Source of the DNA: Streptococcus parasanguinis
Lineage (GTDB): Bacteria > Bacillota > Bacilli > Lactobacillales > Streptococcaceae
Reading direction: 5' to 3'
Assembly (NCBI RefSeq): GCF_019929185.1
Contig: NZ_JAHZPC010000014.1
Location: 1-54,622, forward strand
DNA: 54,622 nucleotides
Positions 9,339 to 17,645 of the stretch are shown here, piece by piece. Below the pieces are notes generated by a model. That model saw nothing but the letters and a program-made list of their open reading frames with translations. It ran no database searches and was not told the DNA's origin. The translations under genes were made by a program, and so were the position numbers. Within the stretch, counting starts at the first letter, position 1; every line of letters begins with the position of its first letter.

Positions 9339-9806
9339 CTAAATAAAATCAGCCTCTGCAATAGCTCTTTTCACTTCTTCAATTGGTAAATTGACCAGTT
9401 CTACTTCTTTTTCACGGTAGAGGTATTCGGCATATTCATCTATGCGGTATTGATGAATATATACTACCCGCTTGCAACCGACTTGAAGCAACTGCTTGGT
9501 GCAATTGAGGCAAGGAAAATGCGTCACATAAGCTGTAAAGCCTTTTGGAATTCCACGTTCAGCTCCTTGCAAAATAGCATTGACTTCCGCATGAATCGTC
9601 CGGACACAGTGTCCCTCGACCATGAGGCAGCCATCCTCTAGACAATGATCTGTCCCAGAAACGGATCCATTATACCCTGTTGCAATGACCTTATTATCCT
9701 TAACCAGAACAGCGCCTACTTTCGCTCGATTACATGTCGCTCGATTCGAAATCAGTAAGGCCTGTGCTGCAAAATATTCATCCCATGCTAGTCGATTATG
9801 TGTCAC
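9339..9806 (-). CDS. comEB: dCMP deaminase (ComEB)
   Basis: A zinc-dependent deoxycytidylate deaminase that turns dCMP into dUMP for thymidylate synthesis. The zinc site is His72 and catalytic Glu74 (HAEVNAI) with Cys99 and Cys102 (PCLNC). I choose a GTG start: GGAGGA lies eight bases before it, and the resulting 155 residues match the usual family length. An ATG 19 codons upstream would add a tail unlike the family. The gene stands alone, away from comEA/comEC, under its own extended -10 promoter. Despite the name it is not needed for DNA uptake in most species. Confidence 0.93.
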   Translation of the reverse strand: MTHNRLAWDEYFAAQALLISNRATCNRAKVGAVLVKDNKVIATGYNGSVSGTDHCLEDGCLMVEGHCVRTIHAEVNAILQGAERGIPKGFTAYVTHFPCLNCTKQLLQVGCKRVVYIHQYRIDEYAEYLYREKEVELVNLPIEEVKRAIAEADFI

Positions 9807-9842
9807 CTTTATATCCTCCTCATATCGGTTACGATTATTTTC

Positions 9843-9851
9843 ATTATAGCA
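9843..9851 (-). promoter_or_regulatory. Extended -10 promoter of comEB
   Basis: Minus strand TGCTATAAT, about 36 bases before the GTG start. This position also argues against the upstream ATG start, which would leave almost no leader. Confidence 0.75.
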
Positions 9852-9867
9852 TGAAATCAACAAGAAA

Positions 9868-9932
9868 AAAAGGGAGTGGGAAAGAACTCTGACTAGTAAA
9901 AAAGAGTTCGTTTTCCCACCCCCGCACAGTTG
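9868..9932 (+). repeat. Palindromic intergenic repeat, divergent copy
   Basis: Same frame as the repeats at the window ends: GAGTGGGAAAGAAC at one side, CCCACCCCCGCACAGTTGA and TAGG at the other. The stem differs in sequence but keeps its pairing (GTGGGAAAGAACTC with GAGTTCGTTTTCCCAC). The conserved ends with a changing but paired stem suggest that the structure itself is maintained. Confidence 0.8.
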
Positions 9933-9939
9933 ATTAGGC

Positions 9940-10042
9940 TATCTTTGGAGCTTATAAGGCGAACAAAGAAGCCAATCAATCACTGCGTCATACAGTTATT
10001 TCTATCATACATCAAAGGCTGGACAACTTCTGCCCAGCCTAT
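9940..10042 (-). repeat. Second repeat module, with terminator-like hairpin
   Basis: On the minus strand this starts with the hairpin AGGCTGGGCA ... TGTCCAGCCT, continues TTTGATGTATGATAGAA and GACGCAGTGATTGATTG, and ends CTTTGTTCG and AGCTCCAA. The same ordered blocks occur at 43491-43645. The hairpin (10016-10040) directly follows rplT and probably ends the infC-rpmI-rplT transcript. Confidence 0.8.
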
Positions 10043-10050
10043 TATAAACA

Positions 10051-10410
10051 TTATTTACCAAGTTTTGCTTTAGCTGCATCTGCAAGAGCTGTGAAAGCTG
10101 CTGCATCGTTAACAGCCAAGTCAGCAAGCATTTTACGGTTAACTTCGATCTCAGCCAATTTCAAACCATGCATCAATTGTGAGTATGAAAGTCCGTTCAA
10201 ACGAGCTGCCGCATTGATACGTGTGATCCACAATTTACGGAAGTCACGTTTCTTTTGACGACGGTCACGGTATGCATAGTAGTAAGAGTTCATTACTTGT
10301 TCTTTTGCAGTACGGAACAAGATATGTTTAGCTCCATAGTAACCTTTAGCTAATTTAAGAATACGTTTACGACGTTTGCGTGATACAACGCCACCTTTAA
10401 CACGTGCCAT
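10051..10410 (-). CDS. rplT: 50S ribosomal protein L20
   Basis: A 119-residue, very basic protein that binds 23S rRNA early in large-subunit assembly. The start [24 protein letters not shown] is split here only for reference to the basic N-terminal arm; the globular part holds the [11 protein letters not shown] segment. It is the third gene of infC-rpmI-rplT. In Gram-positive bacteria L20 represses this operon by binding its leader, which is consistent with the structured leader seen before infC. Confidence 0.98.
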
Positions 10411-10459
10411 TTATATTTCCTCCAATATTTCCTAGAATTCTTTACTTACGAATACGCAA

Positions 10460-10660
10460 TTATTTCAAGCGAGTAAGCATTGCTTTGATACGTTTGAAAT
10501 CTCCTGCATGCACCATAGATGCTTTACGAAGATGACGACGTTGTTTCTTAGTTTTTCCGTGGAAACGGTGAGAAGTGTAAGCACGGAAACGTTTAAGTCC
10601 ACCAGAACCTGTACGTTTGAAACGTTTAGCTGATGCGCGGTGTGTTTTTTGTTTTGGCAT
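10460..10660 (-). CDS. rpmI: 50S ribosomal protein L35
   Basis: A 66-residue, Lys/Arg-rich ribosomal protein of the large subunit. It begins [15 protein letters not shown] and contains the family segment [17 protein letters not shown] strong ribosome site (AAAGGAG) precedes the ATG. It lies between infC and rplT as in nearly all Firmicutes. Confidence 0.98.
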   Translation of the reverse strand: MPKQKTHRASAKRFKRTGSGGLKRFRAYTSHRFHGKTKKQRRHLRKASMVHAGDFKRIKAMLTRLK

Positions 10661-10693
10661 GATATTTTCTCCTTTTTTTAACTTTCTGACAGA

Positions 10694-11215
10694 TTATTTC
10701 TTGTCAGTTGCTGGCGCCAATTGCATGAACATTTGACGTCCATCCATCTTAGCTCGTTGTTCGATGATCGCCACATCTTGTGTCGCTTCAGCGAAGTCGG
10801 CTAAAACTTTAGCACCAATCTCTTTGTGGGTAATCATACGACCCTTAAAGCGAATGGATACCTTCACTTTATTTCCTTTTTCAAGGAATTTGCGAGCATT
10901 GCGAAGTTTTGTATCGAAATCACCCTTATCAATCACTGGGCTCAAACGAACTTCTTTCACGGTCACAACGCTTTGTTTTTTGCGTTGTTCTTTTTGCTTC
11001 TTCTGGTACTCAAATTTGAACTTACCGTAGTCCATAATTTTCGCAACAGGAGGTTTAGCTTGAGGTTGAATGAGAACCAAGTCAACATTAGCGTCGTCCG
11101 CAAGTGCTTGCGCTTCGCTAAGTGGTTTGATACCCAATTGCTCACCTTCAAGACCGATTAAGCGAACTTCACGTACACGAATTTCATCATTGATGAATAA
11201 GTCTTGCTTTGCTAT
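10694..11215 (-). CDS. infC: Translation initiation factor IF-3, probable AUA start
   Basis: IF-3 binds the 30S subunit and checks start codons. Family segments include [39 protein letters not shown] and the C-terminal IRFKGRM region. No ATG precedes the conserved start. GAGGTG lies six bases before an ATA codon (11213-11215), which would begin the protein at AKQDLFIN and give 173 residues, the normal size. infC is known to use rare starts such as AUU so that IF-3 limits its own translation. Other choices are a GTG inside that ribosome site or a TTG inside the terminator hairpin; both fit worse. Confidence 0.85.
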   Translation of the reverse strand: MAKQDLFINDEIRVREVRLIGLEGEQLGIKPLSEAQALADDANVDLVLIQPQAKPPVAKIMDYGKFKFEYQKKQKEQRKKQSVVTVKEVRLSPVIDKGDFDTKLRNARKFLEKGNKVKVSIRFKGRMITHKEIGAKVLADFAEATQDVAIIEQRAKMDGRQMFMQLAPATDKK

Positions 11216-11377
11216 GGTTTTCACCTCTTTTTTATTATTCGAGAAAAACAAAGAACGGACCTGCAAAACAGGCCCGAACTACATGATGTATTTCATTACT
11301 GAAACTTGATCCGTAGGGGCCAGGCAACTTGCGTCACAAGGCGAGAAGTTCTCACTTCTGCTTTTCTCAACTTTTAT
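11216..11377 (-). promoter_or_regulatory. infC operon leader with attenuator (L20-type leader)
   Basis: The leader RNA of about 155 bases ends in a strong hairpin, CGGGCCTG-TTTT-CAGGTCCG (about 11255-11278), followed by a T-rich run, which is a classic transcription terminator just before the infC ribosome site. Upstream lie further inverted stretches (GAAGTGAGAACTTC). In Gram-positives this operon is controlled by L20 binding its leader. I infer the same control here from position and structure, not from a matched L20 site. Confidence 0.7.
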
Positions 11378-11406
11378 ATGATATCAAGTTTTTTATTCTT
11401 TGTCAA
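11378..11406 (-). promoter_or_regulatory. Promoter of infC-rpmI-rplT
   Basis: Minus strand TTGACA, 17-base spacer, TATCAT. It overlaps the end of cmk, so the ribosomal-protein operon starts separately from cmk. Confidence 0.85.
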
Positions 11407-12073
11407 GAAGTTTTTTTGCTTTTTCTTCAATAAAGGCAACAACATCTGCAATTCCAACACCCGTTGTGTCAAAATGAATGGCATCAGCTGCAGGTTTCAA
11501 AGGAGAAACGGCACGGTGGCTGTCCTTATAGTCCCGCTCAGCGATTTCTTTTTTCAACAATTCAAGATCCGCTGTGATGCCCTTTTCAACATTCTCCTTA
11601 TAACGACGTTCTGCCCGCTCCTCAACCGAAGCAACCAAAAAGATCTTCAACTCTGCATGTGGAAGGACGACCGTCCCAATATCGCGTCCATCCATAACGA
11701 TGCCCCCCTCTGCTGCAATTTCTTGCTGTAGAGCGACAAGTTTTTCACGGACTGGCGCAAGCGCTGCAACCCATGAAACATTGTTGGTCACTTGGTTATC
11801 GCGAATTGGGTGGGTAATATCCACGTCTGCTACAAAGACAAGCTGCTCTCCTTCTTCCGATCGACCGAAACTAATTGGATACTGATCTAAAAGGGCTAAG
11901 AGGTCATCAACCTGTTCAGCTGTCAGATTATTTTGCAAAGCTAGATAAGTCGCCGCACGGTACATAGCTCCTGTGTCTAGATACGTATAGTCTAGATCCT
12001 TGGCAATGATCTTTGCAACCGTGGATTTTCCACTAGAAGCTGGTCCATCAATGGCAATTTGAATTTGTTTCAT
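11393..12073 (-). CDS. cmk: Cytidylate kinase
   Basis: Phosphorylates CMP and dCMP with ATP; cytosolic. The 226-residue protein has the P-loop GPASSGKST at 10-18, the CMP-binding [12 protein letters not shown] segment near residue 125, and the insert typical of long bacterial CMP kinases. It starts 14 bases after the LysM gene, so the two are co-transcribed. Its 3' end carries the promoter of the infC operon. Confidence 0.97.
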   Translation of the reverse strand: MKQIQIAIDGPASSGKSTVAKIIAKDLDYTYLDTGAMYRAATYLALQNNLTAEQVDDLLALLDQYPISFGRSEEGEQLVFVADVDITHPIRDNQVTNNVSWVAALAPVREKLVALQQEIAAEGGIVMDGRDIGTVVLPHAELKIFLVASVEERAERRYKENVEKGITADLELLKKEIAERDYKDSHRAVSPLKPAADAIHFDTTGVGIADVVAFIEEKAKKLLDKE

Positions 12074-12087
12074 GCTGTCTTCAACTC

Positions 12088-12543
12088 CTACTGAATCTTA
12101 ACGACATCACCAGGATTCGCATACCATGATCCTGTAGACATATGAGAAGGATTTAACTGTTCCAATTGGGCAATGGAAATACCCGCACGCGCAGCAATCG
12201 CTGCTTCCCCTTCACCTGCTTGAACAGTGATCGTACCTTCTTCAGAGTTCTCATCTTTTGAACCATCGTCTTTAGCTGCTTGGTCAGTTTGTGCTGCAGG
12301 AGCCGATGTTTTCTGTTCAACCTTAGTCTCACCATTGTAGAAACCAGACATTTGTTTTGATTTATTGCTGCCACCTGTTGAAAGGAAAATCAACAAACAG
12401 ACCATTGCCACTACTACTACAAAGAAAATAATGGCTAAAATCGTCAACAGACGATCTGCCTTTATTCCATTTAACTTACTCGTTCTTTTCAATGTTTCTT
12501 CTCCATCATCGTAAATATCTTCTTCCCATGGTTCTTTTGCCAT
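12088..12543 (-). CDS. Membrane-anchored LysM protein
   Basis: A 151-residue protein with an acidic cytoplasmic N-terminus ([13 protein letters not shown]), one membrane helix at about 31-54, a low-complexity Lys/Asp/Glu linker, and one C-terminal LysM domain (about 100-151) that would bind peptidoglycan outside the membrane. I start at the ATG with AGGAGG five bases upstream; the ATG eleven codons further up has no ribosome site. This gene precedes cmk in many streptococci. The family role is unclear, perhaps cell wall or division associated. Confidence 0.85.
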   Translation of the reverse strand: MAKEPWEEDIYDDGEETLKRTSKLNGIKADRLLTILAIIFFVVVVAMVCLLIFLSTGGSNKSKQMSGFYNGETKVEQKTSAPAAQTDQAAKDDGSKDENSEEGTITVQAGEGEAAIAARAGISIAQLEQLNPSHMSTGSWYANPGDVVKIQ

Positions 12544-12553
12544 GACTTCCTCC

Positions 12554-12582
12554 TTGTTTTTTCTCGTAAAAATCATTACAAT
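12554..12582 (+). promoter_or_regulatory. Ferredoxin promoter giving a leaderless mRNA
   Basis: TTGTTT at 12554-12559, exactly 17 bases, then TACAAT at 12577-12582. Only six bases separate the -10 box from the ATG, so the expected first base of the RNA is the A of the start codon. No ribosome site is present. Confidence 0.7.
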
Positions 12583-12588
12583 AGAAGT

Positions 12589-12789
12589 ATGAAAGTTACG
12601 TTAATACCAGATCGTTGCATCGCTTGCGGTCTCTGTCAGACCTATTCTGAATTATTTGATTACCATGACAATGGCATCGTTAAATTTGCTACTGAAGACG
12701 ACGACCTCCTTGAAAAGGAAGTCCCTGTCACAAACGATGTTCTCGAGGCTATTAAAGAATGCCCCACTCATGCTCTCTTAAAAGATTAA
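12589..12789 (+). CDS. Ferredoxin with one 4Fe-4S cluster
   Basis: A 66-residue electron carrier. Cys10, Cys13 and Cys16 (CIACGLC) and Cys58 (ECPTHA) give one 4Fe-4S cluster, and the acidic middle is typical. It is divergent from the LysM-cmk unit and convergent with the EbsA-like gene. Its redox partner is not in the window. The promoter lies so close to the ATG that the mRNA is probably leaderless. Confidence 0.93.
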   Translation: MKVTLIPDRCIACGLCQTYSELFDYHDNGIVKFATEDDDLLEKEVPVTNDVLEAIKECPTHALLKD

Positions 12790-12804
12790 GAGGGCTTTTT
12801 ATTT
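12772..12804. terminator. Terminator shared by ferredoxin and EbsA-like genes
   Basis: GCTCTCTT pairs with AAGAGGGC (one G-U) around an eight-base loop, with TTTTTATTT after it on the plus strand. It spans the end of the ferredoxin gene and the stop codon of the convergent gene, so it mainly serves the plus strand. Confidence 0.8.
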
Positions 12805-13275
12805 GTCTGCATAATACATCTCATAGTAATCCACATGGATAAAATTATCCGTCAAGATTACTTCTCCCTTAAAATAGGGATTTAAGGCAAGTGCATTGAT
12901 AAAGTATTTTTTCGGCCATTTGCGCATACAGAATGTTCGACTGCGCGAACCATCATTAAAAATGAGCTTAATCGACTTCTTATTTACTTCGACCTTTTCG
13001 ATCGAGTCAATCTTCACCTTGATTGGAGTAAAAGGATTGGCAGTAATAATCCGCAAGATCCCATCCTCATAAATCGTGAAGTACCGGTGGACCCCAATCG
13101 CGAGCAAGGCCATAAATAAAAAGAACGAAAACAAAACTAGCGTTGGCACACTAGAACTCTCATACATCAAGGCTAGTCCAATAAAGACTGGAATCACTGC
13201 AATGGACCAATAAGTCACAAGAATGGATAAGTCCGGTTGCCAATGATAATGGACCTTTCCGAATATCTTAATCAT
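12799..13275 (-). CDS. EbsA-family membrane protein
   Basis: A 158-residue protein with two or three membrane helices (about 18-38 and 43-62) followed by a soluble beta-rich domain (VHRYFTIYEDGILRI onward) like those of small bacterial PH-like proteins. It resembles the EbsA family of streptococci and enterococci, found next to this ferredoxin; I recognise this by context and overall look. I start at the third codon of the open frame because GGGGGT is correctly spaced for it. The function is not established. Confidence 0.65.
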   Translation of the reverse strand: MIKIFGKVHYHWQPDLSILVTYWSIAVIPVFIGLALMYESSSVPTLVLFSFFLFMALLAIGVHRYFTIYEDGILRIITANPFTPIKVKIDSIEKVEVNKKSIKLIFNDGSRSRTFCMRKWPKKYFINALALNPYFKGEVILTDNFIHVDYYEMYYADK

Positions 13276-13309
13276 GAGCATACCCCCATCTAATAGTTTA
13301 GCATAAAAA

Positions 13310-13368
13310 ACAAAAAAAAGGGAGCCAGACAGCCAAAATCAAAAAGATTTTTAACTGCTAGCTCTCCT
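13310..13368 (-). terminator. Probable terminator of the rgp cluster
   Basis: After the last polysaccharide gene, the minus strand has an imperfect long hairpin (GGAG...GCAG...AAAATC with GATTTT...CTGT...CTCC) followed by TTTTTTTTG. Pairing is interrupted, so this is moderate evidence. Confidence 0.55.
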
Positions 13369-13370
13369 TC

Positions 13371-15896
13371 TTAATTGGATTTGTTGGTTGGGACTTTAAA
13401 GAAGTCTTTAGAAAGGTAACCTTTCCCACTAATCAGGTCGTATTCAACCATTTTCAAATCCTCTGCAATCTCTTGTGCTTCCCCTTCTAAGGCCTTTTTA
13501 TCAACACTTGCTTTTTTCAATACTTCCGTCAACAAAGCATAGTAAGGTGAAACTTTTGAATTGGTCTGTTCAAAAACCATAGCAGAGAAATCACTTGAAT
13601 TGACCAAAGGATAGTTCAATTTCGGTGCATCAAAATTACTCCAAATGAAGTAGTCTGTCTGATACTGACTCTCTGGATTATTCTTAAAAGCGGACTCAGG
13701 ATAAAGTCCTGGCAAGTGATCCCCATAGAATACCACTGTAATCTTCTTATCTATTTTAGAAAGACTTTCAAGGAAGGATTGGGTGGCGGTGTCAGTTTGT
13801 GAAAGTAAACGACTGTAGAAAGTCAGTTTTGAATTTTCTTCATCACTAAAACCTTTTCCTTTGGCATCCAAGGTTTCTGGGTTTGCTTCTAACCATGGGG
13901 TATGATTTTGCATCGTCATAACTGAGAAGAACTGTCCGGTTTTGTCGTTTAAGTTATCCAACACAATATTATAGGTGGATTCATCACTCGGACTGATTCC
14001 TTCTTTTCTAACAGTTATCCCCTTAGTATTAATCGTGATAAAGTCGCTAAAATTCAGCCTTGAATATACAATGTCCCTAGAATAATTTGCTCCACCAGCT
14101 AAATGAATAGCTATTTTATTTTTGCTAGAATAAGTATTACTTATAGAAGGAACATCATGAATTTTAGGGAATACCTCTGTATACAATACCGAAACAGTTG
14201 GTGATATATTATAGAATGGCAAACTTGTTAAAGTTTGAAACTCCATATTTGCTGTTCCACCACCATAGCCATCTGAATGCATTTGACCACTCGTGTGGGT
14301 TTTCATAATGTTTTCAATATTTGGAATCGGGTTTTCCGTGAGCTCAACACCTTCAACCTTTCTAGGATCAGAAAAACTTTCGCTCAGAATATAGATAACC
14401 GTTTGATCATTTAAGTAGTTACTTCTCTCCCTATTAATCTCATTCGATAAGTTAGTATATTTTTGAGCTATTTTCTCGAGACGTTCTTTGGAATAACCAT
14501 CTGGTTTTGGAATAACTTCCGTCGTCAATTGATTCATCCAAACGTAAGATAACCCTTTATAACGGGCATTAGTCGTATTACCTAACCAATTAATATCTTG
14601 ATAATTATTTAACGTGCTAATGATTGGAACATTGGCCTTGATCTTTCCGTTTTCTTTATCACTGAATATCCCATTGACACTCTTAAAACATAGGAGCATC
14701 AATGCAATAGCTCCAATTTGTATTTTCCATGAACGAATAATTCTACCCTTAAATAAATATCTTTTCCCCAAAATTAATACAGCAAGCATCAATATCAGTG
14801 AAAATATAATTATGAAAATCTGAGATTTCTCAATATAACCAAGTAAAGTTAAAGGTTTAGATAACCAGGTTAAATCACTTGGTAAAACCGGTTCCTTTCT
14901 CATACTAAATTTAACAAAATTTGCAAAAACAAACGAAACCGAGACACATGAAATAAGGAAAGTAGCAATCCAATATTGATTAATACAAATATAAACAAAA
15001 ATGAGGACCGCTGTCAGAATAAGAATTTGAAATAAGATAGCATCTGGAATCGTGTAATGAACGCCTAAGAAGGGTTCTGTTCGACCTAAACTGAATTGGA
15101 TAAAATAATTCAATACAATTGCAATAGTGGTACTAGAGAAGAACACTAAAGAGAAACTCGGTTTGTTCTTGACGAAATCTCGCTGCCCTTTTGTATACAA
15201 GAATCCAAGCAAGGAAATCAAAGGAAATAGAAAATATAAAAACTCATTTGTCAACCAGAATTGTTGAGTTGAGTATTTGCCAATTTCAAAGGCCTTATAC
15301 AAAAAATTATCTGTCCTGTAAATAAGGGTCGAAAAATTTTTGTCTGTTACGATGAAGGTGATCAAGAGTTGCGACAAGACCAAATACTGGTAGTTCTCGC
15401 CTATCTCTTCTCCTCCTTTTTTCCGACTTGGCAGCTTATCATAATGCTGTCGTAATAGAACCAAACCACCTGTAGAAGCAAACAGAAGGAAAATGACAAG
15501 GAAGGAGTCCGTTCTAAAGAATGGATTCTGATCAAAATTCCAAACCTTGTATTTTGGATTATTCAAATAAATCGTGATTTCTGTCAAATAAGAAAGGGTA
15601 TTGTAGACCAAATAACTGACAATCAGCTTTAAAGGAAACCATTTTTTAAAATTGAACTGGGATAATATTGGAATTAATAGCAAGAAACTAATTCCAAATA
15701 GAATTCCTAAAAAATTAACATATTGTAGGACAGTTCCTGTTGCTTTGTTATGTACTGCAAGATTGTTCTGAGCTAGGTAAAAATTAAAAAAAGAAAATAG
15801 AACGAAAGTAACCCCATAATACCACTGAGTTCTCGAGACTTTCGATAATGCTGAGAGGATAAATTCTTTAAAATTAAACTCTTTTTTCCGTTTCAT
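13371..15896 (-). CDS. GacH-like glycerol-phosphate transferase
   Basis: An 841-residue membrane enzyme of the alkaline phosphatase / LTA synthase superfamily. About ten to twelve membrane helices fill residues 25-405; an extracellular sulfatase-like domain follows. Likely metal and catalytic residues are Glu506 in the LSESFSDP segment, Thr548 in GYGGGTANMEFQTLT (candidate nucleophile), and the FYGDHLPG motif near residue 725. Size, topology and its place after rgpF match GacH/SccH, which add glycerol phosphate to side-chain sugars of streptococcal rhamnose polysaccharides. LTA synthases are shorter, with five helices. Its start overlaps the rgpF stop by one base. Confidence 0.85.
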   Translation of the reverse strand: MKRKKEFNFKEFILSALSKVSRTQWYYGVTFVLFSFFNFYLAQNNLAVHNKATGTVLQYVNFLGILFGISFLLLIPILSQFNFKKWFPLKLIVSYLVYNTLSYLTEITIYLNNPKYKVWNFDQNPFFRTDSFLVIFLLFASTGGLVLLRQHYDKLPSRKKGGEEIGENYQYLVLSQLLITFIVTDKNFSTLIYRTDNFLYKAFEIGKYSTQQFWLTNEFLYFLFPLISLLGFLYTKGQRDFVKNKPSFSLVFFSSTTIAIVLNYFIQFSLGRTEPFLGVHYTIPDAILFQILILTAVLIFVYICINQYWIATFLISCVSVSFVFANFVKFSMRKEPVLPSDLTWLSKPLTLLGYIEKSQIFIIIFSLILMLAVLILGKRYLFKGRIIRSWKIQIGAIALMLLCFKSVNGIFSDKENGKIKANVPIISTLNNYQDINWLGNTTNARYKGLSYVWMNQLTTEVIPKPDGYSKERLEKIAQKYTNLSNEINRERSNYLNDQTVIYILSESFSDPRKVEGVELTENPIPNIENIMKTHTSGQMHSDGYGGGTANMEFQTLTSLPFYNISPTVSVLYTEVFPKIHDVPSISNTYSSKNKIAIHLAGGANYSRDIVYSRLNFSDFITINTKGITVRKEGISPSDESTYNIVLDNLNDKTGQFFSVMTMQNHTPWLEANPETLDAKGKGFSDEENSKLTFYSRLLSQTDTATQSFLESLSKIDKKITVVFYGDHLPGLYPESAFKNNPESQYQTDYFIWSNFDAPKLNYPLVNSSDFSAMVFEQTNSKVSPYYALLTEVLKKASVDKKALEGEAQEIAEDLKMVEYDLISGKGYLSKDFFKVPTNKSN

Positions 15897-17644
15897 TATT
15901 TCACTTTCTTTATCATTCTTTTTAGTATATATTTCACAGCTCTTGCAGGCCCTATCACGATATACTTCAAGGCTCCTTTGATCCCACCGATTTGATTAAA
16001 GTCCACGAAGGTATGCGGTTGGAGATCCTCACGATTGTTCAATTGCTTATTATCAATAAATGGTGTCAGAACATGAGGATTTTGAGAAATCCTAAAGTCA
16101 TATTTTTGATCCCAGGCAATGTAGACTAATAAGCGTTCAATCGCATGAAGGATTGAATTTTGAGGAAGAGGTTCAGCTGGAACATCTGCTGCTGTCAAAT
16201 TCAAATCAAAGAGTGGTTTCAAAGCATCATACTTAAACCAAACAAAAGTCCCATAACTCATAACGAAGGTATTGAGATTTTTGAAATCAATTGTTTTGGT
16301 CGCTCCCATCCGTTCCCAGAGCTTGTTCATCTCTGGTGAAATAAGAGCCTCATTCCAGGCAACCACTATTCGATTGTAACGGAAGAAAGTTGGAATATCT
16401 GCGATAGTGATTCCGACTTTTGGATTGGCTTCCATGTTGGCAAGGATTTGATCCGCTGGCTTCACTAGCATCTCAATCAATTCTTTGCGCCAAGATTCAC
16501 CTGCCCAAAAATCTGCTTCTTTTGATTTTTTGGTATGGAAATGACCTACATAATCATATTGAGAAAGTTGCTCTTTTAAGAGCAGCATTGGCAACACATC
16601 TCGTCCAATGTTTCCAGTCACCACAACCGTCGCATCTTGTGCCCGATTAGAAAGAATTTGCTCAATAGCCTGCTTCTTCTCTTCTACATCTGTCGTGATC
16701 CATAAGTCATAAGCGAAATGAAGGGCTTGAAAAGCATCTAGAAATTCTTCCAAGAGGTCCACATAAAAGACATGAAGATGAACTGCAACTTTTTTACCGA
16801 ACTCTCCAGCTAATTCCTGTTTTTTTAAGTACTTACGAGACAAGAGATAAGGATAGTCCGGACGATCGATCATAGACATGTGGTTGAGAATCAAGTCTAA
16901 TGGATAGTCCGATACACGCTCCAACTCGTCAAAAATATAAGGCATAATTCCTTCATTGTTTGCAATGGTTTTGACTTTGATAAAAGGAACCTTATGACGG
17001 AGAATCGCTGTAGGATTGTAGTAAGAAAAGTCCGGATAGAGCATCCCTGTGGTGTCTTCATGAATGGTATCAAAGACCGTCTTATAGCGAAAACCAGCAT
17101 CCAAGAAATTCGTTGTGACCTTGGTTTCATAGTTATCAATCACATCTTGAACATTGGTGAAGTCTTGAACACCCTGCCAAAATTCTAGGAAGGCGCTTGA
17201 TGTCAACACCTGTTTTTTAAAACTGAGATAATAACTCTGAATATGCTCGTTAAAATCCTTGTCTTTCCGGTAATTGGTCATTCCCCAGAAATCCACTTCA
17301 TCATCATGTTCAAACTGCTGATAAATGGGTTCTAGATCCCAAAGCGGTCCAAAGCAGGTATCATTCATGAGCGTAACCGAATCAAAATGAGCCAGTTGGT
17401 CAAAGCCAACTGTCTTCATTCCATCCCGCCAAGCCGCAAAGTCAAAGCCACTATTTTGTCGCTCTAGAATATCGTCTACCAGATGCTGTGCTACTAAATT
17501 AGACTTCACATCTTCTGGTAGCTGACTATTAGAGATAAAGACCACCCGTGAATACAAGGGACGAATGTTTTCTAATTGGTAAAGTACATGTCCACTAATA
17601 AAATTAAACTTATTGTAGTGAACATATAAAAGTAAACGTTGCAT
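15896..17644 (-). CDS. rgpF: Rhamnan synthesis protein F (rhamnosyltransferase)
   Basis: A 582-residue RgpF-family glycosyltransferase that helps extend the rhamnan backbone on the cytoplasmic face. It opens with RLLLYVHYNKFNFISGHV and contains family segments such as FDFAAWRDGMKTVGFD, VTLMNDTCFGP and YDYVGHFHTKKS. The C-terminus is basic (IKKVK). In the GAS pathway the homologue is GacG. It follows the rgpE-position gene by two bases and overlaps the GacH-like gene by one base, so translation is probably coupled. Confidence 0.92.
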   Translation of the reverse strand: MQRLLLYVHYNKFNFISGHVLYQLENIRPLYSRVVFISNSQLPEDVKSNLVAQHLVDDILERQNSGFDFAAWRDGMKTVGFDQLAHFDSVTLMNDTCFGPLWDLEPIYQQFEHDDEVDFWGMTNYRKDKDFNEHIQSYYLSFKKQVLTSSAFLEFWQGVQDFTNVQDVIDNYETKVTTNFLDAGFRYKTVFDTIHEDTTGMLYPDFSYYNPTAILRHKVPFIKVKTIANNEGIMPYIFDELERVSDYPLDLILNHMSMIDRPDYPYLLSRKYLKKQELAGEFGKKVAVHLHVFYVDLLEEFLDAFQALHFAYDLWITTDVEEKKQAIEQILSNRAQDATVVVTGNIGRDVLPMLLLKEQLSQYDYVGHFHTKKSKEADFWAGESWRKELIEMLVKPADQILANMEANPKVGITIADIPTFFRYNRIVVAWNEALISPEMNKLWERMGATKTIDFKNLNTFVMSYGTFVWFKYDALKPLFDLNLTAADVPAEPLPQNSILHAIERLLVYIAWDQKYDFRISQNPHVLTPFIDNKQLNNREDLQPHTFVDFNQIGGIKGALKYIVIGPARAVKYILKRMIKKVK

Positions 17645-17645
17645 A

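Noticed and set aside
9807..9863. ATG start extending ComEB by 19 residues
   Set aside because: The -10 box lies inside this extension, and the GTG with GGAGGA gives the family length.
10447..10454. TACGAATA, identical to the competence ComX box
   Set aside because: It lies between rpmI and rplT and would read antisense into rpmI; a single octamer is expected by chance.
11216..11266. TTG start extending IF-3 by 17 residues
   Set aside because: The TTG lies inside the leader terminator hairpin, has no ribosome site, and the extra residues are not IF-3-like.
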